Counted from the first letter of the stretch, positions 38,236-46,857 are shown. The stretch is DNA of 64,000 bases from Lysinibacillus mangiferihumi (GCF_003049665.1 NZ_PYWM01000005.1:124001-188000), one strand, 5' to 3'. The notes: a model not told the origin generated them from the letters alone. Made by a program: numbers and translations.

Positions 38236-39194
38236 TGCACTTAGCTATTGAATAGTATAAAATTACATAATATTAAATTTTTATAATATAACAAAATAAT
38301 AAGGATTATGGTCTGCCGTATTTGTTCGTATTGTTTGCTGTTGGCTTACCTATAATGTTCTTGTGACTATTCCAGCTAAAACTGCAACTGTTTTGCTTGG
38401 GAGTATAGTATTAGTTCGAGATAAAATAGAATTATGGAATATTGTAAAGCAATTAAATCAGATAGGATTTAAACGGAGAACATCATTTTGGAACTATAAT
38501 TAAGATTAAGTCACTCTAATGGTAATTGAAGCACAGTAGATTCGAATTATAGTGTTTTAGTAGGAGCATGATGTTTAAAAGTAGATTGGTCATAATCCAG
38601 TCGCTTTTAATAAATATGCTATTGATTATCAAATGGCGGGATCTAGTTTAAGTCAGGGAGCTCGTTATCAGTTGTATTATCAATCACCAAAAGAGAAGGT
38701 GAAGTAGGCTTGGTAATAATGAAACTTTCTTAATATTTTTTGTAGTATGATACAGTAAAAATGAAAATATTCAGATAATAAAAATATCATTTTATTCTTG
38801 AAATATCTTTTATATCATACTAAAATGAAGCCATATATACCATTTAACATTAAGCCACTTTAATGTTTTAATAGTAAAGAATCAACTCTTACAATTCATA
38901 ATGAGCTTGAGGAGCTTCTTTCCCCTTCTTCTGAGCTGCTGGCTTATTTTTCAACACTTCTTCTTATTAGATGATTAATCTATTTGTTCCTCGAGCATAT
39001 CTTATTGATTTCCAAATTTTGTACAAAGACTTCCATAATGCCTTATTAATTGCTAAAAGATTTCTATTTATTTATTCCATTTTCTGAAAATTGAAAAATG
39101 TTATTACTTTTATTCTAAAAATATAATAAGTAATCTATTTTTGTTTAAAAAGTATTTAATATTAATTGATAATTAAGAAAAAGGAGGAGTTTTA
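38236..39194. other. Gene-poor region with remnants
   Basis: About 960 bases with no intact gene. Three protein-like fragments can be read: 38363-38503 (VTIPAKTATVLLGSIVL, like the end of a membrane protein), 38585-38707 (a 40-codon frame ending in a Tyr/Gln-rich stretch, no start codon), and minus strand about 38901-38965 (lysine-rich C-terminal tail). None has a ribosome binding site or recognisable family. This looks like accumulated gene debris next to a breakpoint in the yut order. Confidence 0.45.
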
Positions 39195-39377
39195 ATGAAT
39201 ATCGGGAATAGTACTATTATTATAGGTGTTGTCCTCATTTTGATTGGTCTAGTTTACAAACTCTTCTATAATAGCTTTATTTATTTTAAATATTTATTTG
39301 AGATAGGGTTTATGTTATTTGGCATAGGTATTCTAATTGATGGGATTGAAAAAATGAAGAAGAAAAAGAACATATAG
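39195..39377 (+). CDS. Small two-helix membrane protein
   Basis: 60 residues with two hydrophobic helices (about 7-24 and 30-50) separated by a short turn, and a basic tail (EKMKKKKNI). A very good ribosome binding site, AAGGAGGAG, precedes ATG 39195, which supports a real gene despite its size. No family is recognised. It stands alone in an otherwise gene-poor stretch. Confidence 0.65.
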   Translation: MNIGNSTIIIGVVLILIGLVYKLFYNSFIYFKYLFEIGFMLFGIGILIDGIEKMKKKKNI

Positions 39378-39556
39378 GAACTAGACAGGTACCAGGGGAT
39401 TGGATTTTTTAAATTTTTTAATGATATTTAAATTGATGGTCAAATTTTAATAAGCAATGAAATTAAACATAAAGTATTGGTAATGGTGGATTTAAAGCAT
39501 TTAAAGCAGCCATTCAAAAAGGTAAGAGCGTTAATTCAACTATAGGGCTGTAGTCT

Positions 39557-39592
39557 AAAGACTTTTCTATGAAAAATAGAAAAGTCTTTTTA
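39557..39592 (+). terminator. Perfect hairpin terminator
   Basis: A 14-bp perfect stem, 39557-39570 with 39576-39589, loop GAAAA, then a short T-run. It lies before the HAD phosphatase gene, 180 nt after the small membrane protein. Confidence 0.85.
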
Positions 39593-39781
39593 TATGTTTC
39601 GCAATGTCAACTGTAATATAAATACAAGAAGGTATGATGGTCATACGCTGCTATTCCCAGTGACTAACTAGTCTTTTTTGTGAAATGCTTATACTTGAAA
39701 CGAAAATGAAATGTATTTTTCAATGTGCATTTATAAGTTGAATTATAATGGGGCACGATATAATTGATTCTTATTAAAGGT

Positions 39782-40318
39782 GTGATTTTTATAAAAAGAG
39801 CAGTCTTTTTGGACCGTGATGGGGTTATTAACGAAGTGTTGACAAAAAGAGTTAAATTTGTGAATAAACCGCAGCAACTGTTTTTCTTACCACGCGTACC
39901 AGAAGCAATAAAAAAATTGAATGAGTTTTTTGATTTTGTCTTTGTTGTAACCAATCAAGGTGGCGTAGGCTTAGGATTTATGAAAGAAGGTCAGCTCAAA
40001 AAAATACACATGCATATGACAAATGAATTAAAGACACAAGGTGCTATCATTCATGAAGTCGTGTATTGCCCTCATAAACCAAAAGCTGGTTGTGATTGTC
40101 GGAAACCAAATAGCAAGTTAATTGTAGACCTTGCTGAAAAATACAATGTGGATTTATCAAAATCTTATATGGTGGGGGATACAGATACAGACATTATTGC
40201 AGGCAAACGAGCTGGTACAAAAGGCGTTTTTTTAGGTAAATATGATCCACTTGCGGATGCCGTATTCCCAGATTTAATAAGTGCTGTTGACTGGATAATA
40301 GAAGATGCACACTTATAG
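39782..40318 (+). CDS. HAD-IIIA phosphatase, GmhB/histidinol-phosphatase type
   Basis: About 178 residues. HAD motifs FLDRDGVIN, VTNQGG and GDTDTDI are present, plus the zinc loop CPHKPKAGCDCRKP typical of D-glycero-manno-heptose bisphosphatase-like enzymes. A hydrolase for sugar or histidinol phosphates is likely; the substrate is uncertain. The start is unclear: GTG 39782 is immediately after AAAGG, TTG 39764 has no clear site, and the best-spaced codon is ATA at 39791, which would give the usual short N-terminus. No obvious operon partners. Confidence 0.85.
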   Translation: MIFIKRAVFLDRDGVINEVLTKRVKFVNKPQQLFFLPRVPEAIKKLNEFFDFVFVVTNQGGVGLGFMKEGQLKKIHMHMTNELKTQGAIIHEVVYCPHKPKAGCDCRKPNSKLIVDLAEKYNVDLSKSYMVGDTDTDIIAGKRAGTKGVFLGKYDPLADAVFPDLISAVDWIIEDAHL

Positions 40319-40382
40319 CTTTTATTGCAATAAAGTATAAATCACTTGAAAAAGGATAGTTTATAAAATGGAGGTGATAATT

Positions 40383-40562
40383 ATGGCGAACGAGAAAAAA
40401 AAGAAAAGACAATTAGACCGTGAAGAATATGGATATGGATTTGATATTAGTGTGGATGATTTAGCTGTTATCGGGCAAAATAAACAGGCGAAAAAGCAAA
40501 ATGATAATGAAAACAAAAACAAACCACATAATAAAGATAACCCTTCCACTTTAAATAAATAA
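40383..40562 (+). CDS. Small highly charged protein
   Basis: 59 residues. It opens MANEKKKKRQLDREEYGYGFDISVDDLA and ends in a low-complexity Lys/Asn/Gln tail, so much of it is probably disordered. ATG 40383 follows the very strong GGAGGTGAT; an upstream ATG at 40368 lies before that site and is not the start. The YGYGFDIS core may belong to a small Bacillus family of unknown function. A terminator hairpin follows. Confidence 0.65.
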   Translation: MANEKKKKRQLDREEYGYGFDISVDDLAVIGQNKQAKKQNDNENKNKPHNKDNPSTLNK

Positions 40563-40637
40563 TGATACGTAAGTGGTCCTATATTTAGTGTAATTGATTC
40601 AAAAAATAAAATTCGATAGACATGATGGGATTTTGAC

Positions 40638-40706
40638 AAAAAAATTTCGCTATATGCCAAAGGGTCTATTGCAGTCCCAAGCAAATGGATTAGCGAAATT
40701 TTTTTA
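40638..40706. terminator. Bidirectional terminator
   Basis: A 15-bp stem, 40638-40652 with 40691-40705, with a 38-nt loop, flanked by A and T runs. It serves the genes converging from both sides. Confidence 0.7.
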
Positions 40707-40725
40707 TTTAAATCTTTTTACAGTA

Positions 40726-40992
40726 TTAGTTTAGTAATTCCCGTAAGTATTCACGCAGTTCGACTGTCTCTTCTTCCGAACGGTTGTATACGTGTTCAAG
40801 ATAGCCAGGTTCTTCTATGTCATCTGGTCCTATAATCGCAAAACGGCCAAATTGGATATCCATCACAAGTACTTTGCCAAAGAAGCGGCCAGATTGTAAA
40901 ATGGCTAAATCGTAGCGTAGTTTCTGTCCTGCAAAACTAACAAAGCGTGTTTTTGTATCTTCTACATCATCATATAAGAAAAAACGTTCCAT
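40726..40992 (-). CDS. DUF3055-like small protein
   Basis: 88 residues, soluble. The sequence ERFFLYDDVEDTKTRFVSF, then FGRFAIIGPDDIEEPGYLEH, matches my memory of DUF3055, a Firmicute family of unknown function. ATG 40992 follows AAGGAG. It is divergent from yutE, with about 90 bases between them. Confidence 0.75.
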   Translation of the reverse strand: MERFFLYDDVEDTKTRFVSFAGQKLRYDLAILQSGRFFGKVLVMDIQFGRFAIIGPDDIEEPGYLEHVYNRSEEETVELREYLRELLN

Positions 40993-41080
40993 CTTTTAAT
41001 CTCCTTCCAGTCCTATAGATATGGTACTATAGAAGAGAAAAGACTATCAACTTTAAATGATTTGAATGGGGGCTTTCCTT

Positions 41081-41533
41081 GTGTATTTTGTAGATCGAAA
41101 TAAAATCACAACAAACTTACAGTACTTAGATAAACTATTAGCTATTTTGGAGACAGAGGATAACTGGCTACAAAATGATATTAAGAAATTAGCGCTCGAA
41201 CGTATTGGGCATAATGTAATGGAATCAATGATGGATGTAGGTAACTTAATGATTGACGGTTTCATCATGCGTGATCCAGGTAGCTATGAGGATATTATTG
41301 ATATATTAATCGATGAAAAAGTCGTATCAACTGATATGGAAGCCTCGTTAAAAGCTGTTGTAGGCTTACGTAAAATGCTCGTTCGTGAATTCGCATCTGT
41401 AGATATAGCAGAAGTTGTGACGGTTTTAACAGCAAGCTTACCGGCTTTAAAGCAGTTTGCACCAGCAGTGAATAACTACTTAACAAATGAGCTAGGTCCC
41501 GTATCAGCATTTTTACCTGAGGATCATCAATGA
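41081..41533 (+). CDS. yutE: YutE-like DUF86/HepT-type HEPN protein
   Basis: 150 residues, all helical. It begins MYFVDRNKI, as in B. subtilis YutE, when GTG 41081 (8 nt after GGGGG) is used rather than ATG 41066. DUF86 proteins share the HEPN fold of HepT ribonuclease toxins. The usual R-x4-6-H catalytic motif appears here as LRKMLVREF, with arginine where histidine is expected, so toxin-type RNase activity is unlikely. It overlaps yutF by 4 nt. Confidence 0.85.
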   Translation: MYFVDRNKITTNLQYLDKLLAILETEDNWLQNDIKKLALERIGHNVMESMMDVGNLMIDGFIMRDPGSYEDIIDILIDEKVVSTDMEASLKAVVGLRKMLVREFASVDIAEVVTVLTASLPALKQFAPAVNNYLTNELGPVSAFLPEDHQ

Positions 41534-42282
41534 AAACCTATAAGGCTTATTGCTTTGATTTAGATGGCACTGTCTACCGCGGAAAGGAAGGTATTCCTTC
41601 TGCGGTTGCTTTTATACAGCAATTACAGCAGCAAGGGATTGAGCCGTTTTACGTAACGAACAATTCTTCTAAAACGAGAGAGCAGTTACAAGAAGCTTTA
41701 CACGCAATTGGCGTAGAAGCACCACTTCATCATATTTATTCAAGTGCTTTAGTAACAGCAAAGTATGTAGCGATGAATTTCCCAGACAAAAGAGTAGCAA
41801 TGATGGGCGCTGATGGTATTCGATTGGCGTTGTTAAATGAAGGGATTGAACCTGTAGACAATGAGCCAGATGTATTTGTTATGGGCATCGATCGCACATT
41901 AGATTATATGGCACTGGCAAAGGCTACAATTGCTGTACAAAATGGTGCTGCCTTTATTGCAACTAATCAAGATATTAAATTTCCAACTGAATATGGATTT
42001 TTACCTGGAAATGGCTCATTTGCGCGCCTAGTAGGAGAGGTAGCTGGGGTTGAACCAATCTACATCGGGAAGCCGTCTGCTGCAATGCTCGACATCATTG
42101 CGTTAGAGCATCGTTTGACAAAAGATGAGATGGTTATGATTGGTGATAACTACGATACGGACATTATGTGTGGTATTCATTTTGGCTGTGATACCATTCA
42201 TGTCAATACAGGTGTAACACCAACAAGCGAAGTTTTAACAAAAGAACAGCAACCTACTTATTTAGTGGAAACGCTGGTTTAA
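41530..42282 (+). CDS. yutF: HAD-IIA phosphatase YutF (NagD family)
   Basis: 250 residues. HAD motifs CFDLDGTVYRG, FYVTNNSSKT, FIATNQD and MIGDNYDTDI are complete, with the NagD-type cap between them. Such enzymes remove phosphate from small phosphorylated metabolites. It is coupled to yutE by an ATGA overlap. A terminator follows. Confidence 0.93.
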   Translation: MKTYKAYCFDLDGTVYRGKEGIPSAVAFIQQLQQQGIEPFYVTNNSSKTREQLQEALHAIGVEAPLHHIYSSALVTAKYVAMNFPDKRVAMMGADGIRLALLNEGIEPVDNEPDVFVMGIDRTLDYMALAKATIAVQNGAAFIATNQDIKFPTEYGFLPGNGSFARLVGEVAGVEPIYIGKPSAAMLDIIALEHRLTKDEMVMIGDNYDTDIMCGIHFGCDTIHVNTGVTPTSEVLTKEQQPTYLVETLV

Positions 42283-42307
42283 AATTTTGTTCGAGGTATA
42301 AATTAAC

Positions 42308-42347
42308 AAAGGATGTTATGCCGATTTTGGTATAACATCCTTTTCAT
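42308..42347. terminator. Terminator between yutF and yuzB
   Basis: AAAGGATGTTAT (42308-42319) pairs with ATAACATCCTTT (42332-42343). It can act for both convergent genes. Confidence 0.85.
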
Positions 42348-42418
42348 ATGTGTAACTTTATTTTGTTAGGACTCAAACTTTTTCGTAAATATATTGATGG
42401 TATCCATGTTGTCTACAA

Positions 42419-42655
42419 TTACCATAATGGATTTTCATCAATAAATTGATATATGGCTTTTGTGAGCTCCTCTGGTGAAGCAGCTTCTACTAATTCACCA
42501 TTGACAATCGCGTAAAAAGATTCAGAACACTTTGTACAGTAGCTAAGGCAGCCATATTCCAAAACATCGATATTTGGATCGCGTTCGAGTATTTCATAAG
42601 TTTTTTGTGAGCCATTTGCTAAATTACTTACACAAAATTCAACCATTGGATTCAT
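42419..42655 (-). CDS. yuzB: YuzB-like DUF1450 protein
   Basis: 78 residues. NPMVEFCVSNLANGSQ, then DVLEYGCLSYCTKCSESFYA, identify YuzB. Four cysteines with C-x3-C-x2-C spacing suggest a thioredoxin-like or cluster-binding fold. It is divergent from the NADH dehydrogenase gene and neighbours it in B. subtilis too. ATG 42655; the ribosome binding site GGTGAAC is moderate. Confidence 0.9.
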   Translation of the reverse strand: MNPMVEFCVSNLANGSQKTYEILERDPNIDVLEYGCLSYCTKCSESFYAIVNGELVEAASPEELTKAIYQFIDENPLW

Positions 42656-42924
42656 ATGTTCACCTCACCCTTGATATGCTACTAGCTTTTGAAACGTTCG
42701 TCAATGATTTAAATTGATTGAGTTGAAGTCGTTCCAGTTTATATGAATGCTGACTAACCGTTTATATGTAATGGGGATGCAAATTATTGAAAGATACTTT
42801 TGGATGTCACCAATTTTAAGTTAAACTTTTCGAGTCGGCTTATTTATCACGGGGCACAAATTCTGCCAAAATGTAATGGACTTTGGCATAATTGTTGTGT
42901 GAAAATGCAAAGAAGTAATCGATA

Positions 42925-42942
42925 TTGTGAAATCTTTCACAA
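42925..42942. promoter_or_regulatory. Rex operator 1
   Basis: TTGTGAAATCTTTCACAA matches the Rex (redox-sensing repressor) consensus TTGTGAAATWWTTCACAA with perfect arms. It is centred 33 bp upstream of operator 2. Confidence 0.8.
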
Positions 42943-42957
42943 AATTGCAATCTTATA

Positions 42958-42986
42958 TTGTGAAACTTCTCACAATCGGTTATACT
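42958..42986 (+). promoter_or_regulatory. yutJ promoter with Rex operator 2
   Basis: Minus-35 TTGTGA (42958-42963), 17-bp spacer, minus-10 TATACT (42981-42986). A second Rex-type palindrome, TTGTGAAACTTCTCACAA (42958-42975), covers the minus-35 and most of the spacer. Binding by Rex would block RNA polymerase when NADH is low. Confidence 0.8.
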
Positions 42987-43040
42987 CAATTGTGGATACT
43001 TTGTGAACACTTATTATTAGATACATTAAAGGAGACTATT

Positions 43041-44108
43041 ATGGGGAAATTAGTACTTTTAGGTGGCGGCTACGGCAATATGCGTGTCATGCTTCGACTT
43101 TTACCAAACAACTTACCTTTGGACACGGAAATCGTGTTAGTAGATAGAGCGCCTTTCCATAGTTTAAAAACAGAATTTTATGCATTAGCAGCAGGGACTT
43201 CAACAGATAAAGAAATTCGTGTAAGTTTCCCAGAGCACGAGCGTTTAACGGCTGTGTATGGTGAAGCCGTTGGGATTAACCGTGCTGAAAAAGTAGTCAT
43301 TCTAGAGGATGGGCAACGTATTGAATATGATGATTTAGTTATTGGTCTAGGCTGTGAGGACAAATACCATGGTGTACCAGGTGCAGAAGAGTACACATAC
43401 AGCATTCAGACGATGGCAAAATCACGTGCAACATTCCAAGCGTTATGTGGTTTACCAGCAGGCTCAACTGTCGGCATTGTTGGTGCTGGTTTAAGCGGTA
43501 TTGAGTTGGCGAGTGAGCTACGAGAAAGCCGTGCTGATTTAAAAGTAAAATTGTTTGACCGAGGTTCACGTATTTTAAAAGACTTCCCAGAGAAGCTTAG
43601 TAAATATGTGAAAGATTGGTTTACGAAACATAATGTAGATGTTATTGCAAATTCTAATATTACAAAAGTAGAACCAGGGAAAATTTTTAACCATGAAGAG
43701 GAAATACCACTAGATGCAGTAGTTTGGACTGCAGGTGTGCAGCCTGTTAAACTTGTGCGTGAAATGGATGTTGAAAAAGATCGTCAAGGTCGTCCGATTG
43801 TCACGCAATACTTTAATGTGTTGGATGATGAGCACGTCTATGTTGTTGGTGACTGCGCTTCTTCTGACTTTTCTCCTAGTGCACAATTAGCGGAGGAGCA
43901 GGCGGAACATATCGTAAAAGTATTACGTATGCGTTGGAAAGGTGAGCGTTTACCAGAAAAAATGCCTGATATTAAACTAAAAGGTTTCATGGGATCATTA
44001 GGTAAAAAACAAGGCTTTGCTTACTTAGCGGATACAACTGTTACTGGTCGTATTGCACGTTTAATGAAATCTGGATTACTATGGATGTACAAATATCAAA
44101 ATGATTAA
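43041..44108 (+). CDS. yutJ: Type II NADH dehydrogenase, YutJ-like
   Basis: 355 residues. FAD-binding Rossmann motif LVLLGGGYGNMRVML at the start, second NAD(P)H-binding motif VGIVGAGLSGIELASEL in the centre, and the FAD-contact DEHVYVVGDCAS near the end. Such enzymes pass electrons from NADH to quinone at the membrane surface without pumping protons. ATG 43041 follows AGGAG; the open frame upstream to 42927 covers the operators and is not coding. Two Rex operators predict induction when NADH/NAD is high. Confidence 0.92.
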   Translation: MGKLVLLGGGYGNMRVMLRLLPNNLPLDTEIVLVDRAPFHSLKTEFYALAAGTSTDKEIRVSFPEHERLTAVYGEAVGINRAEKVVILEDGQRIEYDDLVIGLGCEDKYHGVPGAEEYTYSIQTMAKSRATFQALCGLPAGSTVGIVGAGLSGIELASELRESRADLKVKLFDRGSRILKDFPEKLSKYVKDWFTKHNVDVIANSNITKVEPGKIFNHEEEIPLDAVVWTAGVQPVKLVREMDVEKDRQGRPIVTQYFNVLDDEHVYVVGDCASSDFSPSAQLAEEQAEHIVKVLRMRWKGERLPEKMPDIKLKGFMGSLGKKQGFAYLADTTVTGRIARLMKSGLLWMYKYQND

Positions 44109-44148
44109 TGCGTTGCTCATATTCTTTTGAGCATACTAGTAAATAATA

Positions 44149-44192
44149 AAAGGGATTGCTCAAAGGTAAACTTGTGAACAATCCCTTTCATT
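44149..44192. terminator. Terminator between yutJ and yuzD
   Basis: AAAGGGATTG (44149-44158) pairs with CAATCCCTTT (44179-44188); a bidirectional arrangement between convergent genes. A smaller TGCTCA/TGAGCA hairpin lies just before. Confidence 0.8.
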
Positions 44193-44197
44193 TATTA

Positions 44198-44533
44198 TTA
44201 AACGGTTTCGTCTGGTGTAAAGCCAAGATTTTCAAGTGCATTAAAGACCGGCTTTAATTGAACATACCCTTCTCCTACTACTTCATCATTGATGAGCACG
44301 AGTGGATAGAAAAATTCATCTTCTTGAATACGTCTAGCATAATCTAAATCACGTTCATTCTCAATTGGACCTTCAATATCGACATAGCGAATAGCATAAG
44401 CTTGGTCTGGATATTTACGATCAATAGCGGCTTGCAACCACTCATATGTATCCTTAGAAGATGGTGCATTGACACAGCTAGCACAGATGACCGCAGTGCC
44501 ATAAATTTCGATAACTGGTTTTGTTTGACCCAT
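44198..44533 (-). CDS. yuzD: YuzD-like DUF1462 protein
   Basis: 111 residues. Thioredoxin-fold family: IEIYGTAVICASCVNAPSSKD with a CASC motif near the first strand, later FFYPLVLINDEVVGEG with the cis-proline position. It is adjacent to and divergent from yutI, as in B. subtilis. A role in Fe-S or thiol chemistry is suggested by the context but not proven. ATG 44533 with a moderate AGGGAG site. Confidence 0.9.
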   Translation of the reverse strand: MGQTKPVIEIYGTAVICASCVNAPSSKDTYEWLQAAIDRKYPDQAYAIRYVDIEGPIENERDLDYARRIQEDEFFYPLVLINDEVVGEGYVQLKPVFNALENLGFTPDETV

Positions 44534-44617
44534 AGTATTTATTCTCCCTTGTGATTCTATATTGGATTTTTTCTGTTGCTAACATTATAATCATTATAAG
44601 GAAAGGAGTCGAGACAA

Positions 44618-44854
44618 ATGGCAGAAGCAACAATTAACGACCAAGTTCAAGAAGTATTAGATAAATTACGTCCATTCTTATTACGTGACGGTGGAGACTG
44701 TGAATTAGTAGATGTAGAAGATGGGGTTGTAAAATTACGTTTATTAGGTGCATGTGGTAGTTGCCCTAGTTCTACGATTACATTAAAAGCAGGTATTGAA
44801 CGTGCTTTATTAGAAGAAGTACCAGGAATTATTGAAGTAGAACAAGTTTTCTAA
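44618..44854 (+). CDS. yutI: NifU-like Fe-S cluster carrier, YutI
   Basis: 78 residues, the NifU C-terminal domain alone. [20 protein letters not shown], then the cluster-binding [14 protein letters not shown] with C-x2-C. Small Nfu-type proteins carry Fe-S clusters from SufBCD to target enzymes. The start ATG 44618 follows AAAGGAG. Terminator at 44866. Confidence 0.95.
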   Translation: MAEATINDQVQEVLDKLRPFLLRDGGDCELVDVEDGVVKLRLLGACGSCPSSTITLKAGIERALLEEVPGIIEVEQVF

Positions 44855-44865
44855 CATTTACGCAC

Positions 44866-44902
44866 AAAAAGTTCTAGCTGAATTTTGGCTAGAACTTTTT
44901 TA
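44866..44902. terminator. Bidirectional terminator after yutI
   Basis: AAAAAGTTCTAGC (44866-44878) pairs with GCTAGAACTTTTT (44888-44900) between convergent genes. Confidence 0.9.
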
Positions 44903-44904
44903 AT

Positions 44905-45597
44905 TTACGCTTGTCGAGATTTTTCTTTTTCTTCGCGAATCAGTGTCCATTGTTCCTTTGCCATATCGATAATTTTTGCTTCGCCACCAATGCTTTGTTT
45001 CTCAATAACCTTAGAAAAGAAGCGTGTCGCATTTTCGATATCACCAATACGTCGTGATAGCTCGGCAATCATATACATAATGCGTACATCGGACATTTGA
45101 GTTGCGCTGTAGTCCTCATTTGAATAGGAATCCATATAAAGATCTCGTGACATTTTCATAAAACGCTGCTCTTGACCTTCATTTTTTAATGAACGATATA
45201 ACCACGCAAGACGTAAAGTCAGACCAGCAGTAGCAACGAATTTTTCTTTTTTAATCGTAGCGCATAAAAATGCTAATTTATAGGCTTGAATCGCTTGGAA
45301 GACCGTACGTTCACCTTTAAAATCATGGTGAACCCATTTTTCTGTAATTTGTGTCTTTATCTCATCTTGTACGCCAGGCGCAAAATATTTTGTAAAGTCC
45401 TCTGTAAAGGAGAAGCCACAATGCTCACAAACAAATACATTGTAGTAAAGAGCATTGACATCGTCAGCATAAATCGGCTGAAAATCGGTTTCCGTATGAT
45501 CCACTTTTATGAATTTAGAGCGTACTTTTAATGTTGGAAATTCTTTTTTACAATTAAGACATTGAATTTTTTTTTCATAATACGGTGAAATCTCCAT
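44905..45597 (-). CDS. DUF2225 protein
   Basis: 230 residues. The N-terminus has two CxxC-type pairs, IQCLNCKKEF and VFVCEHCGFSF, likely a zinc site. The C-terminal half is helical with TPR-like pairs (AFLCATIKKEKFVATAGLTLRLAWLYRSL, SDVRIMYMIAELSRRIGDIENATRFFSKVI). This is the DUF2225 family, unknown role. The start at 45597 (ATG after AGAGGT) is preferred over the upstream frame that begins at 45657. Confidence 0.85.
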   Translation of the reverse strand: MEISPYYEKKIQCLNCKKEFPTLKVRSKFIKVDHTETDFQPIYADDVNALYYNVFVCEHCGFSFTEDFTKYFAPGVQDEIKTQITEKWVHHDFKGERTVFQAIQAYKLAFLCATIKKEKFVATAGLTLRLAWLYRSLKNEGQEQRFMKMSRDLYMDSYSNEDYSATQMSDVRIMYMIAELSRRIGDIENATRFFSKVIEKQSIGGEAKIIDMAKEQWTLIREEKEKSRQA

Positions 45598-45779
45598 AAT
45601 ATATACCTCTTTCATCGATGTAATTATAACTATTATACCAATAGATGCATTTAACACATGAATAAAAAATACTAATTAAGTGAAAATATCGGGAATTTTG
45701 CTAATAATCTACTTCAAGCTGAATGTTTGTCATACAATAGTCAAAATTGATATGATAAGTAAGAAGGAAGGTGATTGGG

Positions 45780-46154
45780 ATGACAAGTTTAAAGCAAGTA
45801 ATAGAAGTGACTGAAGCGGCTGCATTTCATATTAATGAAATGATGGAGCATAATGAGGAGCAAGGTTCTTTTTTACGCGTAGCTGTTAATGGTGGCGGAT
45901 GTAGTGGTCTATCGTATGGCATGCATTTCGATAAAGAGAAAAAAGAAGACGATTTTGAAGATGTACAACATGGTTTAACGATTCTTGTTTCCCGCGAAGA
46001 TGCGCCTATTTTAATGGGAACAAAAATTGACTATAAACAATCGTTAATGGGTGGTGGCTTCACCATCGACAACCCAAATGCCATCGCATCTTGCGGCTGC
46101 GGCACAAGCTTTAAAGCAGCAAAACGTGAAGGTACGCCTGAAGTTTGTGACTAA
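45780..46154 (+). CDS. yutM: HesB/IscA-type A-type carrier, YutM
   Basis: 124 residues. The three cysteines of A-type Fe-S carriers are present: NGGGCSGLSY and SCGCGTSF. SLMGGGFTIDNPNA is typical. It probably helps mature 4Fe-4S proteins. ATG 45780 follows AAGGAAGGTG; a GTG at 45771 is inside that site. With sufCDSUB, lipA and yutI in the same 22 kb, this gives a concentration of Fe-S genes. Confidence 0.93.
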   Translation: MTSLKQVIEVTEAAAFHINEMMEHNEEQGSFLRVAVNGGGCSGLSYGMHFDKEKKEDDFEDVQHGLTILVSREDAPILMGTKIDYKQSLMGGGFTIDNPNAIASCGCGTSFKAAKREGTPEVCD

Positions 46155-46491
46155 TTAAACGTGATATTAAATGTTGAAGAAGGGTTGTATAGGTCTATAC
46201 ACTCCCGATTATAAGTAAACACAACCCTAAATTAGCGTCATTAGGGCTGTGAATACCAAGCCTTTTTGATTTGTCTGTTGCGGAAAGCATCACAAATTGA
46301 AGGGGCTTTTTTGTATGGTTTAAAAAGAGTAAATAAACAGTGGAAAGATGGCAATGTAGAAAGAATATCCAAAAACTTTGAACAATCAATTGACCTTATG
46401 GATTCTGCTAAAAATGCAGAGGGGCTTCCTATTCTTATTATAGTAACTGCGTAAGTGAAAAGTGTTCCTTCTTAATAACAGGAACCCAATC
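46155..46491. other. Region after yutM, hairpin and possible remnant
   Basis: An inverted repeat AGGGTTGT/ACAACCCT (46181-46227) may end yutM transcription. A plus-strand frame 46266-46454 encodes a protein-like C-terminal piece (YGLKRVNKQWKDGNVERISKNF) but has no ribosome binding site. The segment GGCTTTTTTGTATGGTTT at about 46302 recurs at 48886, so a shared element may be involved. Confidence 0.4.
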
Positions 46492-46857
46492 TTATTTTTC
46501 TTTTATAAAAAAGAAACCTGTTCCATTTTCTTGTGGTATAAATCCTTCTTCAATGGACATTTTTTCTATAGTGTTTTGTTCATGTGCTGTAATTACAGCG
46601 GTAACATCCTTTTTTTCAGTTGGCTCCCCTTTATTAAAAAAGAAACCTGTTCCATTTTCTTGCGGTACAAATCCTTCTTTAACGGACATATTTTCTACCA
46701 TTTTTTGTTCTTCTTTTGTTATAACCGTAGTAATGTCTGTTTGTTCTGAAGCAACTAAGGTTTGTTCTTCAGCTGATCCTATATTGTATTTTGCAAAACC
46801 AATTGTGAATGCTAAAACGCCTGTTAAACCAATAGTGAAGACTAACTTCCCTTTCAT
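46492..46857 (-). CDS. Secreted protein with two tandem repeats
   Basis: 121 residues. An N-terminal signal peptide or anchor (about 4-22) is followed by two copies of a 36-residue unit, ending EGFVPQENGTGFFFNK and EGFIPQENGTGFFFIK. At DNA level the copies lie 133 bp apart and are about 85 percent identical, so the duplication is fairly recent. GGAGG precedes ATG 46857. No known family. Confidence 0.7.
   Translation of the reverse strand: MKGKLVFTIGLTGVLAFTIGFAKYNIGSAEEQTLVASEQTDITTVITKEEQKMVENMSVKEGFVPQENGTGFFFNKGEPTEKKDVTAVITAHEQNTIEKMSIEEGFIPQENGTGFFFIKEK

Noticed and set aside
41081-41533. HepT/MntA toxin-antitoxin system
   Set aside because: yutE lacks the catalytic histidine and its neighbour is a HAD phosphatase, not a nucleotidyltransferase.
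46504-46718. CRISPR-like direct repeats
   Set aside because: Only two copies, in a coding frame with a signal peptide; they are an internal protein duplication.
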